A stretch of 35,091 bases of DNA from Pseudomonas syringae. GTDB taxonomy: Bacteria; Pseudomonadota; Gammaproteobacteria; Pseudomonadales; Pseudomonadaceae. Location of the stretch: contig NZ_JPQU01000054.1 of the NCBI RefSeq assembly GCF_000737245.1, positions 1-35,091 on the forward strand, given 5' to 3'. The notes under the pieces were generated by a model that was given only the letters and a program-made list of their open reading frames with translations, did no database searches and was not told the origin of the DNA. Positions 7,831 to 15,552 of the stretch are shown here, in pieces; the stretch's first letter is position 1, and the number at the start of each line of letters is the position of its first letter. The translations under genes were made by a program, and so were the position numbers.

Positions 7831-9399
7831 ATGCCAAACCCTGTGCCCCTCGCGCGCCTGCAACTGCGCGCCATCAGCAAGCGTTATCCCGGTTGCCTGG
7901 CCAACGACGCCATCGACCTGAGTATTGAGGCGGGAGAAATCCACGCGCTACTCGGCGAAAACGGTGCGGGCAAGAGCACACTGATGAAGATCATCTACGG
8001 CGTTACGCAACCTGATTCCGGCGCGATTGTCTGGCAGGGCGAGAGCCTGACCATGCGCAATCCGGCGCAAGCCAGGGGCCTGGGCATCGGCATGGTGTTT
8101 CAGCACTTTTCGCTCTTCGAAACCTTGACGGTTGCCCAGAACATCGCCCTGGCCATGGGCGGCGCGGCGGGCACGCCGAAACAGTTGGAGCCGAAAATCC
8201 GTGAAGTGTCGCAACGCTACGGTATGGCCGTGGAACCACAACGACTTGTCCACAGCCTGTCGATTGGCGAGCGGCAGAAAGTCGAAATCATTCGCTGCCT
8301 GATGCAAGACATCCGCCTGCTGATTCTCGATGAGCCGACGTCGGTGCTGACCCCCCAGGAAGCTGACGAGCTGTTTGTGACCTTGCGGCGTCTCGCCGAG
8401 GAAGGCTGCAGCATTCTATTTATCAGCCACAAGCTCGGTGAAGTCCGCGCGCTTTGCCACAGCGCGACGGTGTTGCGCGGCGGCAAGGTGTCCGGGCATT
8501 GCATCCCGGCCGAGTGCTCGGATCTGGAACTGGCGCGATTAATGGTCGGTGATGCCGAAGGCCTGACGGAACAGTATCCAAAGGTTGCAGGGCAAGCGCC
8601 GTTTCTCAGGGTCGCCAACCTTTCGTGGCATAACCCCGACCCGTTTGGCTGCTCGCTGGTGAACGTCAACCTTGAGGTGCGCAGCGGTGAGATTGTTGGC
8701 ATCGCGGGCGTAGCCGGTAACGGCCAGGACGAACTGCTGGCATTGCTCAGCGGCGAACAAACGTTGAGCAATGCGTTGTCACCGAAGATTCGATTTGCTG
8801 AGGTCAATGTCGGCCATCTTCGTCCGGATGCGCGGCGTAAAAACGGCCTGGCTTTTGTCCCTGCCGAACGTCTGGGGCATGGCGCCGTTCCGGAATTGAG
8901 CCTTACCGATAACGCCCTGCTCACGGCGTTTCAGCAAGGCTTGGTAAGCAACGGTCTGATTCATCGCAGCAAAGTGCGGGCACTGGCAGACGAGATCATC
9001 AAGCGCTTCGCGGTGAAAACGCCAGACGCTCAAGCCCCGGCCCGCAGTCTGTCTGGGGGCAACCTGCAGAAATTCATTCTCGGTCGCGAGATCTTGCAGA
9101 ACCCGAAACTGCTGGTCGCAGCGCACCCGACCTGGGGCGTCGATGTCGGTGCTGCGGCGGCGATTCATCGTGCGCTGATTGCTCTGCGCGATGCTGGCGC
9201 GGCGATTCTGGTGATTTCCGAAGACCTCGACGAACTGTTCCAGATCAGCGACCGCCTCGCCGCCTTGAGCAGTGGTCGTCTTTCGCCACTGGTGCCAACG
9301 GCCCAGACCTCACCTGTTCAGGTCGGCGGCTGGATGGCCGGCAAGTTCGATGTCCCACCTTCTGTTCAACCTCAACTCCAAGCCGCCGCGCTTAATTAA
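7831..9399 (+). CDS. ABC importer ATPase, purine nucleoside/nucleobase type (two ATPase domains)
   Basis: This 522-aa protein has two fused ATPase domains in the RbsA/NupO layout. Domain 1 has Walker A GENGAGKST near residue 44, a variant signature LSIGERQ near 148 and Walker B LLILDEPTS near 170. Domain 2 has a degenerate Walker A (GVAGNGQDELL near 295) and a standard signature LSGGNLQK near 408, so it is probably the weaker or inactive ATP site, as is usual in this family. It energises uptake through the two permeases that follow, with the BMP-family binding protein encoded at 15.5 kb. The ribosome site is weak. Purine nucleosides or bases are the expected substrate, since deaminases of 8-oxoguanine and adenine are neighbours. 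Substrate choice is inference. Confidence 0.88.
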   Translation: MPNPVPLARLQLRAISKRYPGCLANDAIDLSIEAGEIHALLGENGAGKSTLMKIIYGVTQPDSGAIVWQGESLTMRNPAQARGLGIGMVFQHFSLFETLTVAQNIALAMGGAAGTPKQLEPKIREVSQRYGMAVEPQRLVHSLSIGERQKVEIIRCLMQDIRLLILDEPTSVLTPQEADELFVTLRRLAEEGCSILFISHKLGEVRALCHSATVLRGGKVSGHCIPAECSDLELARLMVGDAEGLTEQYPKVAGQAPFLRVANLSWHNPDPFGCSLVNVNLEVRSGEIVGIAGVAGNGQDELLALLSGEQTLSNALSPKIRFAEVNVGHLRPDARRKNGLAFVPAERLGHGAVPELSLTDNALLTAFQQGLVSNGLIHRSKVRALADEIIKRFAVKTPDAQAPARSLSGGNLQKFILGREILQNPKLLVAAHPTWGVDVGAAAAIHRALIALRDAGAAILVISEDLDELFQISDRLAALSSGRLSPLVPTAQTSPVQVGGWMAGKFDVPPSVQPQLQAAALN

Positions 9400-9410
9400 C
9401 GGAGCTTCCG

Positions 9411-10514
9411 ATGCTGCTTTCTCTGGAACCGCGCGGGCAACAATCCCGGGCCATGCTGTGGTTTTCCCCACTGCTGGCCGCTGTGTTGACCCTGGTATGC
9501 GGCTCGTTGTTGTTTGTCGGCCTTGGCCTGGACCCGGTGCTGACGCTGCACACCTTGCTGATCGCTCCCGTCAGCGATTGGTACGGCGTCTCGGAATTAA
9601 TGGTCAAGGCGTTGCCGATTCTGCTATGTGCGTTGGGCCTGGCGGTGGCTTATCAGGCGCGCATCTGGAACATCGGCGCTGAAGGCCAATTGCTCCTCGG
9701 TGCTTTGGCCGGTAGTGCGGTCGCCGTCAATATCATCGACATGGAAAGCCGCTGGGCACTGGTGCTGATCCTGTTGGTCGGCACCCTCGGCGGCGCCGCC
9801 TGGGCCGGGTTGACTGCCTGGCTGCGCACGCATTTCAACGCCAATGAAATCCTCACCAGCATCATGCTCAATTACATCGCGCTGAACCTGTTGCTGTTCT
9901 TCGTGCATGGCTCGCTGAAAGATCCCGCCGGGATGAATTTCCCTGAGTCGGCGATGTTCGGTGATGCCAGTCGCCTGCCGTTACTAAGCGAAGACGGTCG
10001 CGTGCATGCCGGGGTGTATTTCGCGCTGCTGGCGCTGGTGGCGGTCTGGGTTCTGCTGCAACGCAGCTTTGTCGGTTTTCAGATCAAAGTCCTCGGTCTG
10101 GATAAGCGCGCCGCTGGGTTCGTAGGGTTTCGCGAAAAACGTCTGGTCTGGCTGGCGCTGTTGATCAGCGGCGGGCTGGCTGGGCTGGCCGGAGTGTGCG
10201 AAGTCACCGGCCCGATCGGCCAACTGGTGCCTCAGGTATCGCCGGGCTATGGCTATGCCGCCATTACTGTGGCTTTTCTCGGACGCTTGAATCCGATCGG
10301 CATTCTGTTCGCCAGCCTGCTCATGGCGCTGCTGTATCTGGGGGGTGAAAGCGCACAAATGACCCTGAACCTGCCACAGGCCATTACCCAGTTGTTTCAG
10401 GGGATGATGCTGTTCTTCCTGCTGGCCTGCGACGTCCTGATCCTTTATCGCCCGCGCCTCAAAGCGCGCTGGAACAAACGCCAGCTGGCACCCGCCACTT
10501 CAGGAGCCGTGTGA
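9411..10514 (+). CDS. ABC importer permease 1 (NupP/YufP-like)
   Basis: This 367-aa hydrophobic inner-membrane permease of the branched-chain/sugar/nucleoside permease superfamily has the family signature AYQARIWNIGAEGQLLLGALAG near residues 80-105. NANEILTSIMLNYIA near residue 143 is the region thought to contact the ATPase. About nine membrane segments are visible. It begins 11 bp after the ATPase stop with a GGAG ribosome site, and its stop overlaps the next start (TGATG), so translation of the two permeases is probably coupled. It forms a heterodimer with the next gene product. Length is typical for the larger subunit. Confidence 0.88.
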   Translation: MLLSLEPRGQQSRAMLWFSPLLAAVLTLVCGSLLFVGLGLDPVLTLHTLLIAPVSDWYGVSELMVKALPILLCALGLAVAYQARIWNIGAEGQLLLGALAGSAVAVNIIDMESRWALVLILLVGTLGGAAWAGLTAWLRTHFNANEILTSIMLNYIALNLLLFFVHGSLKDPAGMNFPESAMFGDASRLPLLSEDGRVHAGVYFALLALVAVWVLLQRSFVGFQIKVLGLDKRAAGFVGFREKRLVWLALLISGGLAGLAGVCEVTGPIGQLVPQVSPGYGYAAITVAFLGRLNPIGILFASLLMALLYLGGESAQMTLNLPQAITQLFQGMMLFFLLACDVLILYRPRLKARWNKRQLAPATSGAV

Positions 10515-11440
10515 TGGATATCGATCTGCTGAGCAATATTTTCTTCGCCATGATTCGCTGCGGTACGCCACTGTTGCTGGTGGCGCTGGGCGAACTGATC
10601 TGTGAAAAAAGCGGCGTTCTCAACCTCGGCCAGGAAGGCATGATGCTGTTTGGCGCGGTGATCGGCTTCATCATCGCCCTGAGCACCGGCAATCTGTGGC
10701 TGGGCGTGATGCTGGCGATGTTTGCCGGGATGCTGTTGTCCGGCCTGTTTGCCATCGTTGCGCTGGTGTTCAACGCCAATCAGGTGGCAACCGGGCTGGC
10801 GCTGACCATCTTTGGTGTCGGGCTGTCGAGCTTTGTCGGCGCGGCCTGGGTGGGCAAACCATTGCAGGGTTTCGAGCCGGTTGTGATCCCTTACCTGAGC
10901 GACATCCCCCTGATCGGCCGGATGTTTTTTGCCCAGGACATTCTGGTGTACCTATCCTTTGCCCTGTTCGCCCTAGTCGCCTGGGTGCTGCTGAAAAGCC
11001 GTGTCGGTCTGATTATCCAGGCGGTAGGTGAAAACCCGGACGCTGCCAGCGCCATGGGCTTGCCGGTATTGCGAGTGCGGACTTTGGCGGTTTTGTTCGG
11101 CGGTGCGATGGCAGGCCTGGCCGGGGCCTATCTATCGTTGGCTTACACCCCGATGTGGGCAGAGAACATGAGCGCCGGCCGCGGCTGGATCGCCCTGGCC
11201 CTGGTGGTATTTGCCAGCTGGCGCGTATGGCGTCTGCTGCTGGGCGCCTATCTGTTTGGTCTGGCCAGCATTCTGCACTTGGTCGCCCAAGGTATTGGCC
11301 TGGCGATCCCGTCCAATCTGCTGGCGATGCTGCCGTATGTGGCGACCATCGTCGTGCTGGTAATGCTGTCGCGTAATGCCTTGCGCACCCGGCTGTATGC
11401 GCCGGTTTCCTTGGGGCAGCCTTGGCAGGCGGGGCATTGA
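10514..11440 (+). CDS. ABC importer permease 2 (NupQ/YufQ-like)
   Basis: From the ATG at 10514 this is a 308-aa permease and the second half of the membrane channel. Its signature, LICEKSGVLNLGQEGMMLFG, is near residue 28, and FNANQVATGLALTIFG near 87 corresponds to the ATPase-contact loop. A GTG one codon earlier (10511) is possible, but AGGAG at 10502-10506 is better spaced for the ATG. The start overlaps the previous stop by one base. It is the last gene of the three-gene importer unit; no binding protein is included, which instead lies 4 kb downstream under its own promoter. Confidence 0.88.
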   Translation: MDIDLLSNIFFAMIRCGTPLLLVALGELICEKSGVLNLGQEGMMLFGAVIGFIIALSTGNLWLGVMLAMFAGMLLSGLFAIVALVFNANQVATGLALTIFGVGLSSFVGAAWVGKPLQGFEPVVIPYLSDIPLIGRMFFAQDILVYLSFALFALVAWVLLKSRVGLIIQAVGENPDAASAMGLPVLRVRTLAVLFGGAMAGLAGAYLSLAYTPMWAENMSAGRGWIALALVVFASWRVWRLLLGAYLFGLASILHLVAQGIGLAIPSNLLAMLPYVATIVVLVMLSRNALRTRLYAPVSLGQPWQAGH

Positions 11441-11455
11441 GTCAACAACGCGCCA

Positions 11456-11494
11456 CCCCTGTAGGGGCTCCACCCGGTCGCTCCTACAGGCCCC
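11456..11494. repeat. Solo REP-like hairpin
   Basis: CCTGTAGG (11458-11465) pairs with CCTACAGG (11483-11490) around a short loop, with partial REP sequence (CCACCCGGTCGCTCCTACAGG). It resembles a collapsed REP and may act as a 3' stabiliser or weak terminator for the importer unit. There is no T-run. Confidence 0.55.
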
Positions 11495-11612
11495 TTGTCT
11501 GCCGCGTGCCAGCTGAGAAACGCACGCCAGCTCCTTCAACCGAAACTCCACATCCTCTAACTGGCGGACTATCCTGCGCAGGACGATTTTCTATTCATCA
11601 GGAGAAAAATTA

Positions 11613-12302
11613 ATGCCTGCCAGCAAAACCGCACTGATCATCGGTGCTTCCCGTGGCCTGGGTCTTGGCCTGGTCAAACGCCTGACCGAGCAGAAATGGA
11701 GCGTCATTGCGACCGTGCGGGATCAGCAAAAGGCCGCCGATCTAAAGGCCATTCCTGGCGTGCGCATCGAAACTCTCGATATGGACGATGTTGCTTCCCT
11801 GGATGCTTTGAAAGACACGCTGCAGGGGCAGATTTTTGATGCCCTGGTGATCAACGCCGGGGTCATGGGGCCGGCGAGGCCGCAAAGCATTGAGACCGTA
11901 ACGCCTCTTGAACTGACGCAGATATTTCTGACCAACGCCATCGCGCCGATCCGCCTGGCCGATCGCCTCGTGCCGCAGATCCGTCCGAACACTGGCGTGC
12001 TGGCCTTCATGAGCTCCAGGTTCGGCAGCGTGACCTGCCCCGATGGCGCAGACGCGGCGCTATACAAAGCCAGCAAAGCGGCCCTGAATTCCCTGACCAA
12101 CACCTTCGTCACCCAACTGCCAGAGACACGCCCCACGGTGTTGTCCCTGCATCCGGGCTGGGTAAAGACCGAGATGGGCGGTGAGAATGCTGCCATCGAC
12201 GTCGAAACCAGTACCCGTGGCTTGGTTGAACAGCTCAACGCCTATGCCGGTAAGGGCGGGCATTATTTTGTGGATTACAAAGGCGAGACGATTCCTTGGT
12301 GA
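11613..12302 (+). CDS. Short-chain dehydrogenase/reductase
   Basis: This 229-aa classical SDR has a Rossmann nucleotide-binding motif GASRGLGLGL (residues 10-19), the NAG motif VINAGVMG near 82-89 and the catalytic YKASK near 150 with an upstream serine (MSSRFGS). The C-terminal half is like the CsgA/C-factor branch (LHPGWVKTEMGG). The substrate cannot be read from sequence. A strong AGGAG site 8 nt before the ATG fixes the start. It stands alone between the importer and 8-oxoguanine deaminase, 173 bp after the permease, flanked by REP elements. A role in purine metabolism is not supported by the sequence. Confidence 0.82.
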   Translation: MPASKTALIIGASRGLGLGLVKRLTEQKWSVIATVRDQQKAADLKAIPGVRIETLDMDDVASLDALKDTLQGQIFDALVINAGVMGPARPQSIETVTPLELTQIFLTNAIAPIRLADRLVPQIRPNTGVLAFMSSRFGSVTCPDGADAALYKASKAALNSLTNTFVTQLPETRPTVLSLHPGWVKTEMGGENAAIDVETSTRGLVEQLNAYAGKGGHYFVDYKGETIPW

Positions 12303-12326
12303 GTTAAGAGACGCTGAACTCGCGCG

Positions 12327-12420
12327 ACGTGGGACCGGCTTTAGCCGGGAAGGTGGCATTTCAGGCGATACATATGGAGTTGATGTACTGGCCTCTTCCC
12401 GGCTGAAGCCGGTCCCACGT
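12327..12420. repeat. REPIN, GTGGGACCGGCTTTAGCCGGGAAG type
   Basis: The left arm GTGGGACCGGCTTTAGCCGG and right arm CCGGCTGAAGCCGGTCCCAC are inverted around a variable middle of about 45 bp. Each arm also folds on itself. This REP family occurs only here and at 16661-16750 in the window. Confidence 0.9.
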
Positions 12421-12457
12421 CAAGATTGCAGGCAACATGGAGTTTCCCACAGGGGTT

Positions 12458-12485
12458 TTGCATAGACACAAAATCCAGTTAAAAT
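12458..12485 (+). promoter_or_regulatory. Candidate sigma-70 promoter for 8-oxoguanine deaminase
   Basis: TTGCAT (12458-12463) and TAAAAT (12480-12485) are separated by 16 bp, giving a start near 12492 and a leader of about 97 nt. No sigma-54 spacing is found before this gene, so it may be controlled differently from the importer. Confidence 0.45.
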
Positions 12486-12494
12486 CGCGCCCTT

Positions 12495-12539
12495 CGCCGC
12501 TGCTGCAAAGCACCGGCGACCCTGGATCAGCAGACAGGG
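12495..12539 (+). promoter_or_regulatory. Two predicted hairpins in the deaminase leader
   Basis: CGCCG (12495-12499) pairs with CGGCG (12514-12518), and CCCTG (12520-12524) with CAGGG (12535-12539), back to back. They lie in a leader longer than is usual in this window. It could be a structured regulatory leader, but the stems are short (5 bp) and may be chance. I recognise no known riboswitch class. Confidence 0.3.
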
Positions 12540-12588
12540 CAACACTGAGCTGGCGAACCTGAACCCTATTTTCAGAGGAGCCGGCAAG

Positions 12589-13944
12589 ATGCCTGCGATC
12601 CGTATCTGGTTGAAAAACCCCCTCGCTGTTTTCACTGCCAATGACCTCGATGCCCGAGGCGGTCTGGTGATCGAAAACGGCGTCATCGTCGAAATGCTCG
12701 CGACAGATCAGCAACCCAGCGAACACTGCGATCAAGTATTCGATGCCCGTGAGCACGTGCTGCTACCCGGTTTGATCAACACCCATCACCACTTCTATCA
12801 AACCCTCACACGCGCCTGGGCTCCGGTGGTCAGCCAGCCATTGTTTCCGTGGCTGAAAACCTTGTATCCAGTGTGGGCGCGACTGACCCCGGAAAAACTG
12901 GCGCTGGCCAGCAAAGTCGCGTTGGCGGAATTGCTGTTGTCGGGTTGCACCACCGCGGCGGACCATCATTATCTGTTCCCGGATGGCCTGGAAAACGCCA
13001 TCGACGTACAGGTTGAGAGCGTCCGGGATTTGGGGATGCGCGCGATGCTCACTCGCGGGTCCATGAGCCTGGGTGAGAAAGACGGTGGTTTGCCACCGCA
13101 GCAAACCGTGCAACAGGGCGAGGTTATTCTCGAGGACAGCCAACGACTGATCGAGCGCTATCACCAGCGCGGCGACGGCGCGCAGATTCAAATCGCTCTG
13201 GCGCCTTGCTCGCCGTTCTCGGTCACACCAGAAATCATGCGCGAAAGCGCGACGCTGGCCGAAAAGCTTGACGTTCGTCTGCACACCCACCTGGCTGAAA
13301 CCCTCGACGAAGAGGACTTCTGCCTCCAGCGGTTCGGCTTGCGTACCGTGGATTATCTGGACAGCGTCGGCTGGCTGGGCCCGCGCACATGGCTGGCCCA
13401 CGGTATTCATTTCAACCCTGACGAAATCACCCGACTCGGTGCAGCCGGCACCGGAGTTTGTCATTGCCCGAGTTCCAACATGCGTCTGGCTTCGGGCATT
13501 TGTCCTACTCTGGACCTGATCGCAGCAGGCGCACCGCTGGGGCTGGGTGTGGATGGATCGGCGTCCAACGATGCATCGAACATGATTCTCGAAGCGCGTC
13601 AGGCACTCTATATCCAGCGCTTGCGCTATGGCGCCGAGAAAATCACTCCGCAATTGGTGCTCGGTTGGGCCACCAAGGGCTCGGCGCAGTTGCTCGGCCG
13701 CAGCGACATTGGCGAACTGGCGGTGGGCAAGCAAGCGGATCTGGCGCTGTTCAAGCTGGACGAGCTGCGCTTTTCGGGTAGCCATGATCCGGTTGCCGCA
13801 CTGTTGCTATGCGGCGCAGACCGGGCGGATCGGGTGATGATCGGCGGCCAGTGGCGGGTTATTGATGGACAGGTTGAAGGCCTGGACCTGAAGGGCTTGA
13901 TCGCTGATCACAGCCAGGCGGCGCGGGAGTTGATTGGCGGATGA
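12589..13944 (+). CDS. 8-oxoguanine deaminase
   Basis: This 451-aa amidohydrolase of the cog0402 group probably deaminates 8-oxoguanine to urate (2,6,8-trioxopurine), releasing ammonia. Metal and active-site residues are visible: H66/H68 in NTHHHFYQ, H232/H234 in LHTHLAET, H271 in WLAHGIHF and D322 in GVDGSASND. The closest named relative I know is P. aeruginosa PA0142, the enzyme shown to act on 8-oxoguanine and also encoded near adenine deaminase; guanine deaminase and s-triazine hydrolases are more distant relatives. The ribosome site AGAGGAG is strong. It lies between the ABC importer and the BMP protein, fitting uptake and deamination of (oxidised) purines for nitrogen. Activity is by homology, not proven. 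Confidence 0.85.
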   Translation: MPAIRIWLKNPLAVFTANDLDARGGLVIENGVIVEMLATDQQPSEHCDQVFDAREHVLLPGLINTHHHFYQTLTRAWAPVVSQPLFPWLKTLYPVWARLTPEKLALASKVALAELLLSGCTTAADHHYLFPDGLENAIDVQVESVRDLGMRAMLTRGSMSLGEKDGGLPPQQTVQQGEVILEDSQRLIERYHQRGDGAQIQIALAPCSPFSVTPEIMRESATLAEKLDVRLHTHLAETLDEEDFCLQRFGLRTVDYLDSVGWLGPRTWLAHGIHFNPDEITRLGAAGTGVCHCPSSNMRLASGICPTLDLIAAGAPLGLGVDGSASNDASNMILEARQALYIQRLRYGAEKITPQLVLGWATKGSAQLLGRSDIGELAVGKQADLALFKLDELRFSGSHDPVAALLLCGADRADRVMIGGQWRVIDGQVEGLDLKGLIADHSQAARELIGG

Positions 13945-13956
13945 TGAACGCGTATC

Positions 13957-14049
13957 CCTGTGGAAGCGGTGCTTGCCCGCGATAAGGTCACTGCGATTCT
14001 GCAGGTCAATCACCTTAACTTTATCGCGGGCAAGCACCGCTCCCACAGG
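13957..14049. repeat. REPIN, GTGGGAGCGGTGCTTGCCCGCGATA type
   Basis: Left arm CCTGTGGAAGCGGTGCTTGC and right arm GCAAGCACCGCTCCCACAGG are almost perfect inverted repeats with one change (GGAAGCGG versus GGGAGCGG). It sits in the convergent gap between the deaminase and chaA and may serve both 3' ends. Confidence 0.9.
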
Positions 14050-14069
14050 TGAAGATCGGGGGCCTGGCT

Positions 14070-15161
14070 CTAAAGCCCCAACAACGACAGCATGATGAAC
14101 GTCGCAAACAGCACGAAGTGGGTCATGCCTTCGATGGCGTTGGTTTCGCCGTCATTGAGGTTGATCGCGCTGACCAGCAAGGTAATGAAGATCATCACGG
14201 TCTGCACCGGGGTCATGGCCATCTGGAACGGTTGGCCGGTGTAGAGCGCCATGGCTTCCATCACGGGTACAGTCAGGATCACCGTCGACAGCGAAGCACC
14301 CAAAGCGATGTTCACGACCGATTGCATGCGGTTGGCCAACGCCGCGCGTAAAGCAGTCAGAATCTCTGGCGCAGCGGAAATCGCGGCCACCAGAATTGCG
14401 GTCATGACCGGCGGCGCACCGGTGCCTTCAAGGCCCAGGTCGACGGTCTTCGACATCACTTCAGCCAACGCCCCAATCACCACGACACCCAGCACCAGCG
14501 TAGCGATGGACAGCGTCAGATTGACCGGCGCATTTTCTGCGTCAGGCTGATCCTTGCGCTTCTTTTTATCCGGGTAGCTGTAGCTGAAAAAGTAGCTGTG
14601 TGGTCCGACTTGCATGCGCAGGAACAGGGTGTAGAGCACGATCATCGCGCCAATGGTGAACGCCGAATACAGCTTCCAGTCACCTTCAGGGATGAACTCC
14701 GGCACCACCATGGAAACCCCCATGGCGGTCAGAATCATCACGCTGTAAGTGCGCGCCGAATCATCGTTGTAGGACTGCTCACCATGCTTGAGCCCGCCCA
14801 TCAGCGCGGCGAGGCCGAGGATGCCGTTGATATCGAGCATCACCGCCGAGTAAATCGTGTCCCGCACCAACGTGGGCGAAGGCTCGTTACTCATCATGAT
14901 CGCCAGGATCACCACCTCGACCAGCACCGCCGACAGGGTAAGGATCATGGTGCCGTAGGGGTCGCCGACTTTTTCAGCGAGCTGTTCGGCGTGATGGGCA
15001 ACACGCAACGAGGCGCAGACGATAAAACCGACCAGCGCAATCCCGGCGGCCAGTGCAACACCTTGGCCGTTATTGAGGAAAAAGTGCTCGAAGGGATAAG
15101 CGACGAACGTCGCGATGATCGCCAGTAACAGAAATTTTTCTTGCTTGAGTATTGAGCCCAT
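14070..15161 (-). CDS. chaA: Calcium/cation:proton antiporter (ChaA-like)
   Basis: This 363-aa inner-membrane protein of the CaCA exchanger superfamily has about eleven membrane segments. Two conserved repeat motifs carry the ion-binding acidic residues: GTMILTLSAVLVEVVILA (about residue 69-86) and AAISAAPEILTALRAALANR (about 258-277). A charged cytoplasmic loop (YPDKKKRKDQPDAENAP, about 196-212) separates the halves. It would export Ca2+ or Na+/K+ in exchange for protons. It is transcribed opposite to all its purine neighbours and interrupts the split ABC system, so it is probably functionally unrelated. Length is like E. coli ChaA (366 aa). Confidence 0.87.
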   Translation of the reverse strand: MGSILKQEKFLLLAIIATFVAYPFEHFFLNNGQGVALAAGIALVGFIVCASLRVAHHAEQLAEKVGDPYGTMILTLSAVLVEVVILAIMMSNEPSPTLVRDTIYSAVMLDINGILGLAALMGGLKHGEQSYNDDSARTYSVMILTAMGVSMVVPEFIPEGDWKLYSAFTIGAMIVLYTLFLRMQVGPHSYFFSYSYPDKKKRKDQPDAENAPVNLTLSIATLVLGVVVIGALAEVMSKTVDLGLEGTGAPPVMTAILVAAISAAPEILTALRAALANRMQSVVNIALGASLSTVILTVPVMEAMALYTGQPFQMAMTPVQTVMIFITLLVSAINLNDGETNAIEGMTHFVLFATFIMLSLLGL

Positions 15162-15281
15162 TTAATGCCTTTAAACCTTCACACATGAACCGTTCGGATA
15201 ACGCGCTCAAGGCGTTGAGAGTGTCGAGTGTAAGCAAAGGTTTCAAAAGTGATGAGAACTTGATCTGGAATGCGGTTTACC

Positions 15282-15367
15282 GTAGGAGCGCGCTTGCCCG
15301 CGATTCGATCGACCAGTCAACACGTCACTGCCTGAACTGGCGCTATCGCGGGCAAGCGCGCTCCTAC
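15282..15367. repeat. REPIN, GTAGGAGCGCGCTTGCCCGCGA type
   Basis: The element is an inverted pair with perfect outer arms (GTAGGAGCGCGCTTGCCCGC and complement). It lies in the divergent space between chaA and the BMP gene and ends 10 bp before the NtrC-like sites. Confidence 0.9.
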
Positions 15368-15377
15368 AGGTTCGATG

Positions 15378-15425
15378 TGCACCAGTTAGCGGCAAAACGG
15401 GCTTTGACTGCACCGTCCAGTGTCG
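15378..15425 (+). promoter_or_regulatory. Paired NtrC-like enhancer half-sites
   Basis: TGCACC-AGTTA-GCGGCA (15378-15394) matches the NtrC form TGCACC-N5-GGTGCA at 10 of 12 arm positions. A second TGCACC begins at 15409, 31 bp (three helical turns) later, with a poor right half. Both lie about 90-120 bp upstream of the sigma-54 start for the BMP gene, a normal enhancer distance. Confidence 0.5.
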
Positions 15426-15477
15426 TCTCGACATCGCAAAACCAGCGAAAACCAAGACCCTGTCATTAACTGTCCAG

Positions 15478-15494
15478 TTGGTCAGTTTTTTGCA
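15478..15494 (+). promoter_or_regulatory. Sigma-54 (-24/-12) promoter for the BMP-family binding protein
   Basis: TTGGTCAGTTTTTTGCA has GG (15480-15481) and GC (15492-15493) at exact spacing, with TTGCA at -12. The predicted start is near 15505, leaving a leader of about 48 nt to the ATG at 15553. The left part also reads as a RutR-like palindrome (CTGTCCA-GT-TGGTCAG, 15470-15485), so a TetR repressor could overlap the -24 element. Confidence 0.7.
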
Positions 15495-15552
15495 TTGCTC
15501 AAGTAACCCGCTAAGACGGCCGTGCCAACAAAACTCCAAGGAGCTAGACCCG

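Noticed and set aside
11565..11582. CTGG-N12-CTGC before the SDR gene, sigma-54-like
   Set aside because: Spacing is off by one and the -12 element is not TTGC.
14070..15161. chaA as part of the purine module
   Set aside because: It is on the opposite strand, has unrelated function, and is separated by REPINs at both ends.
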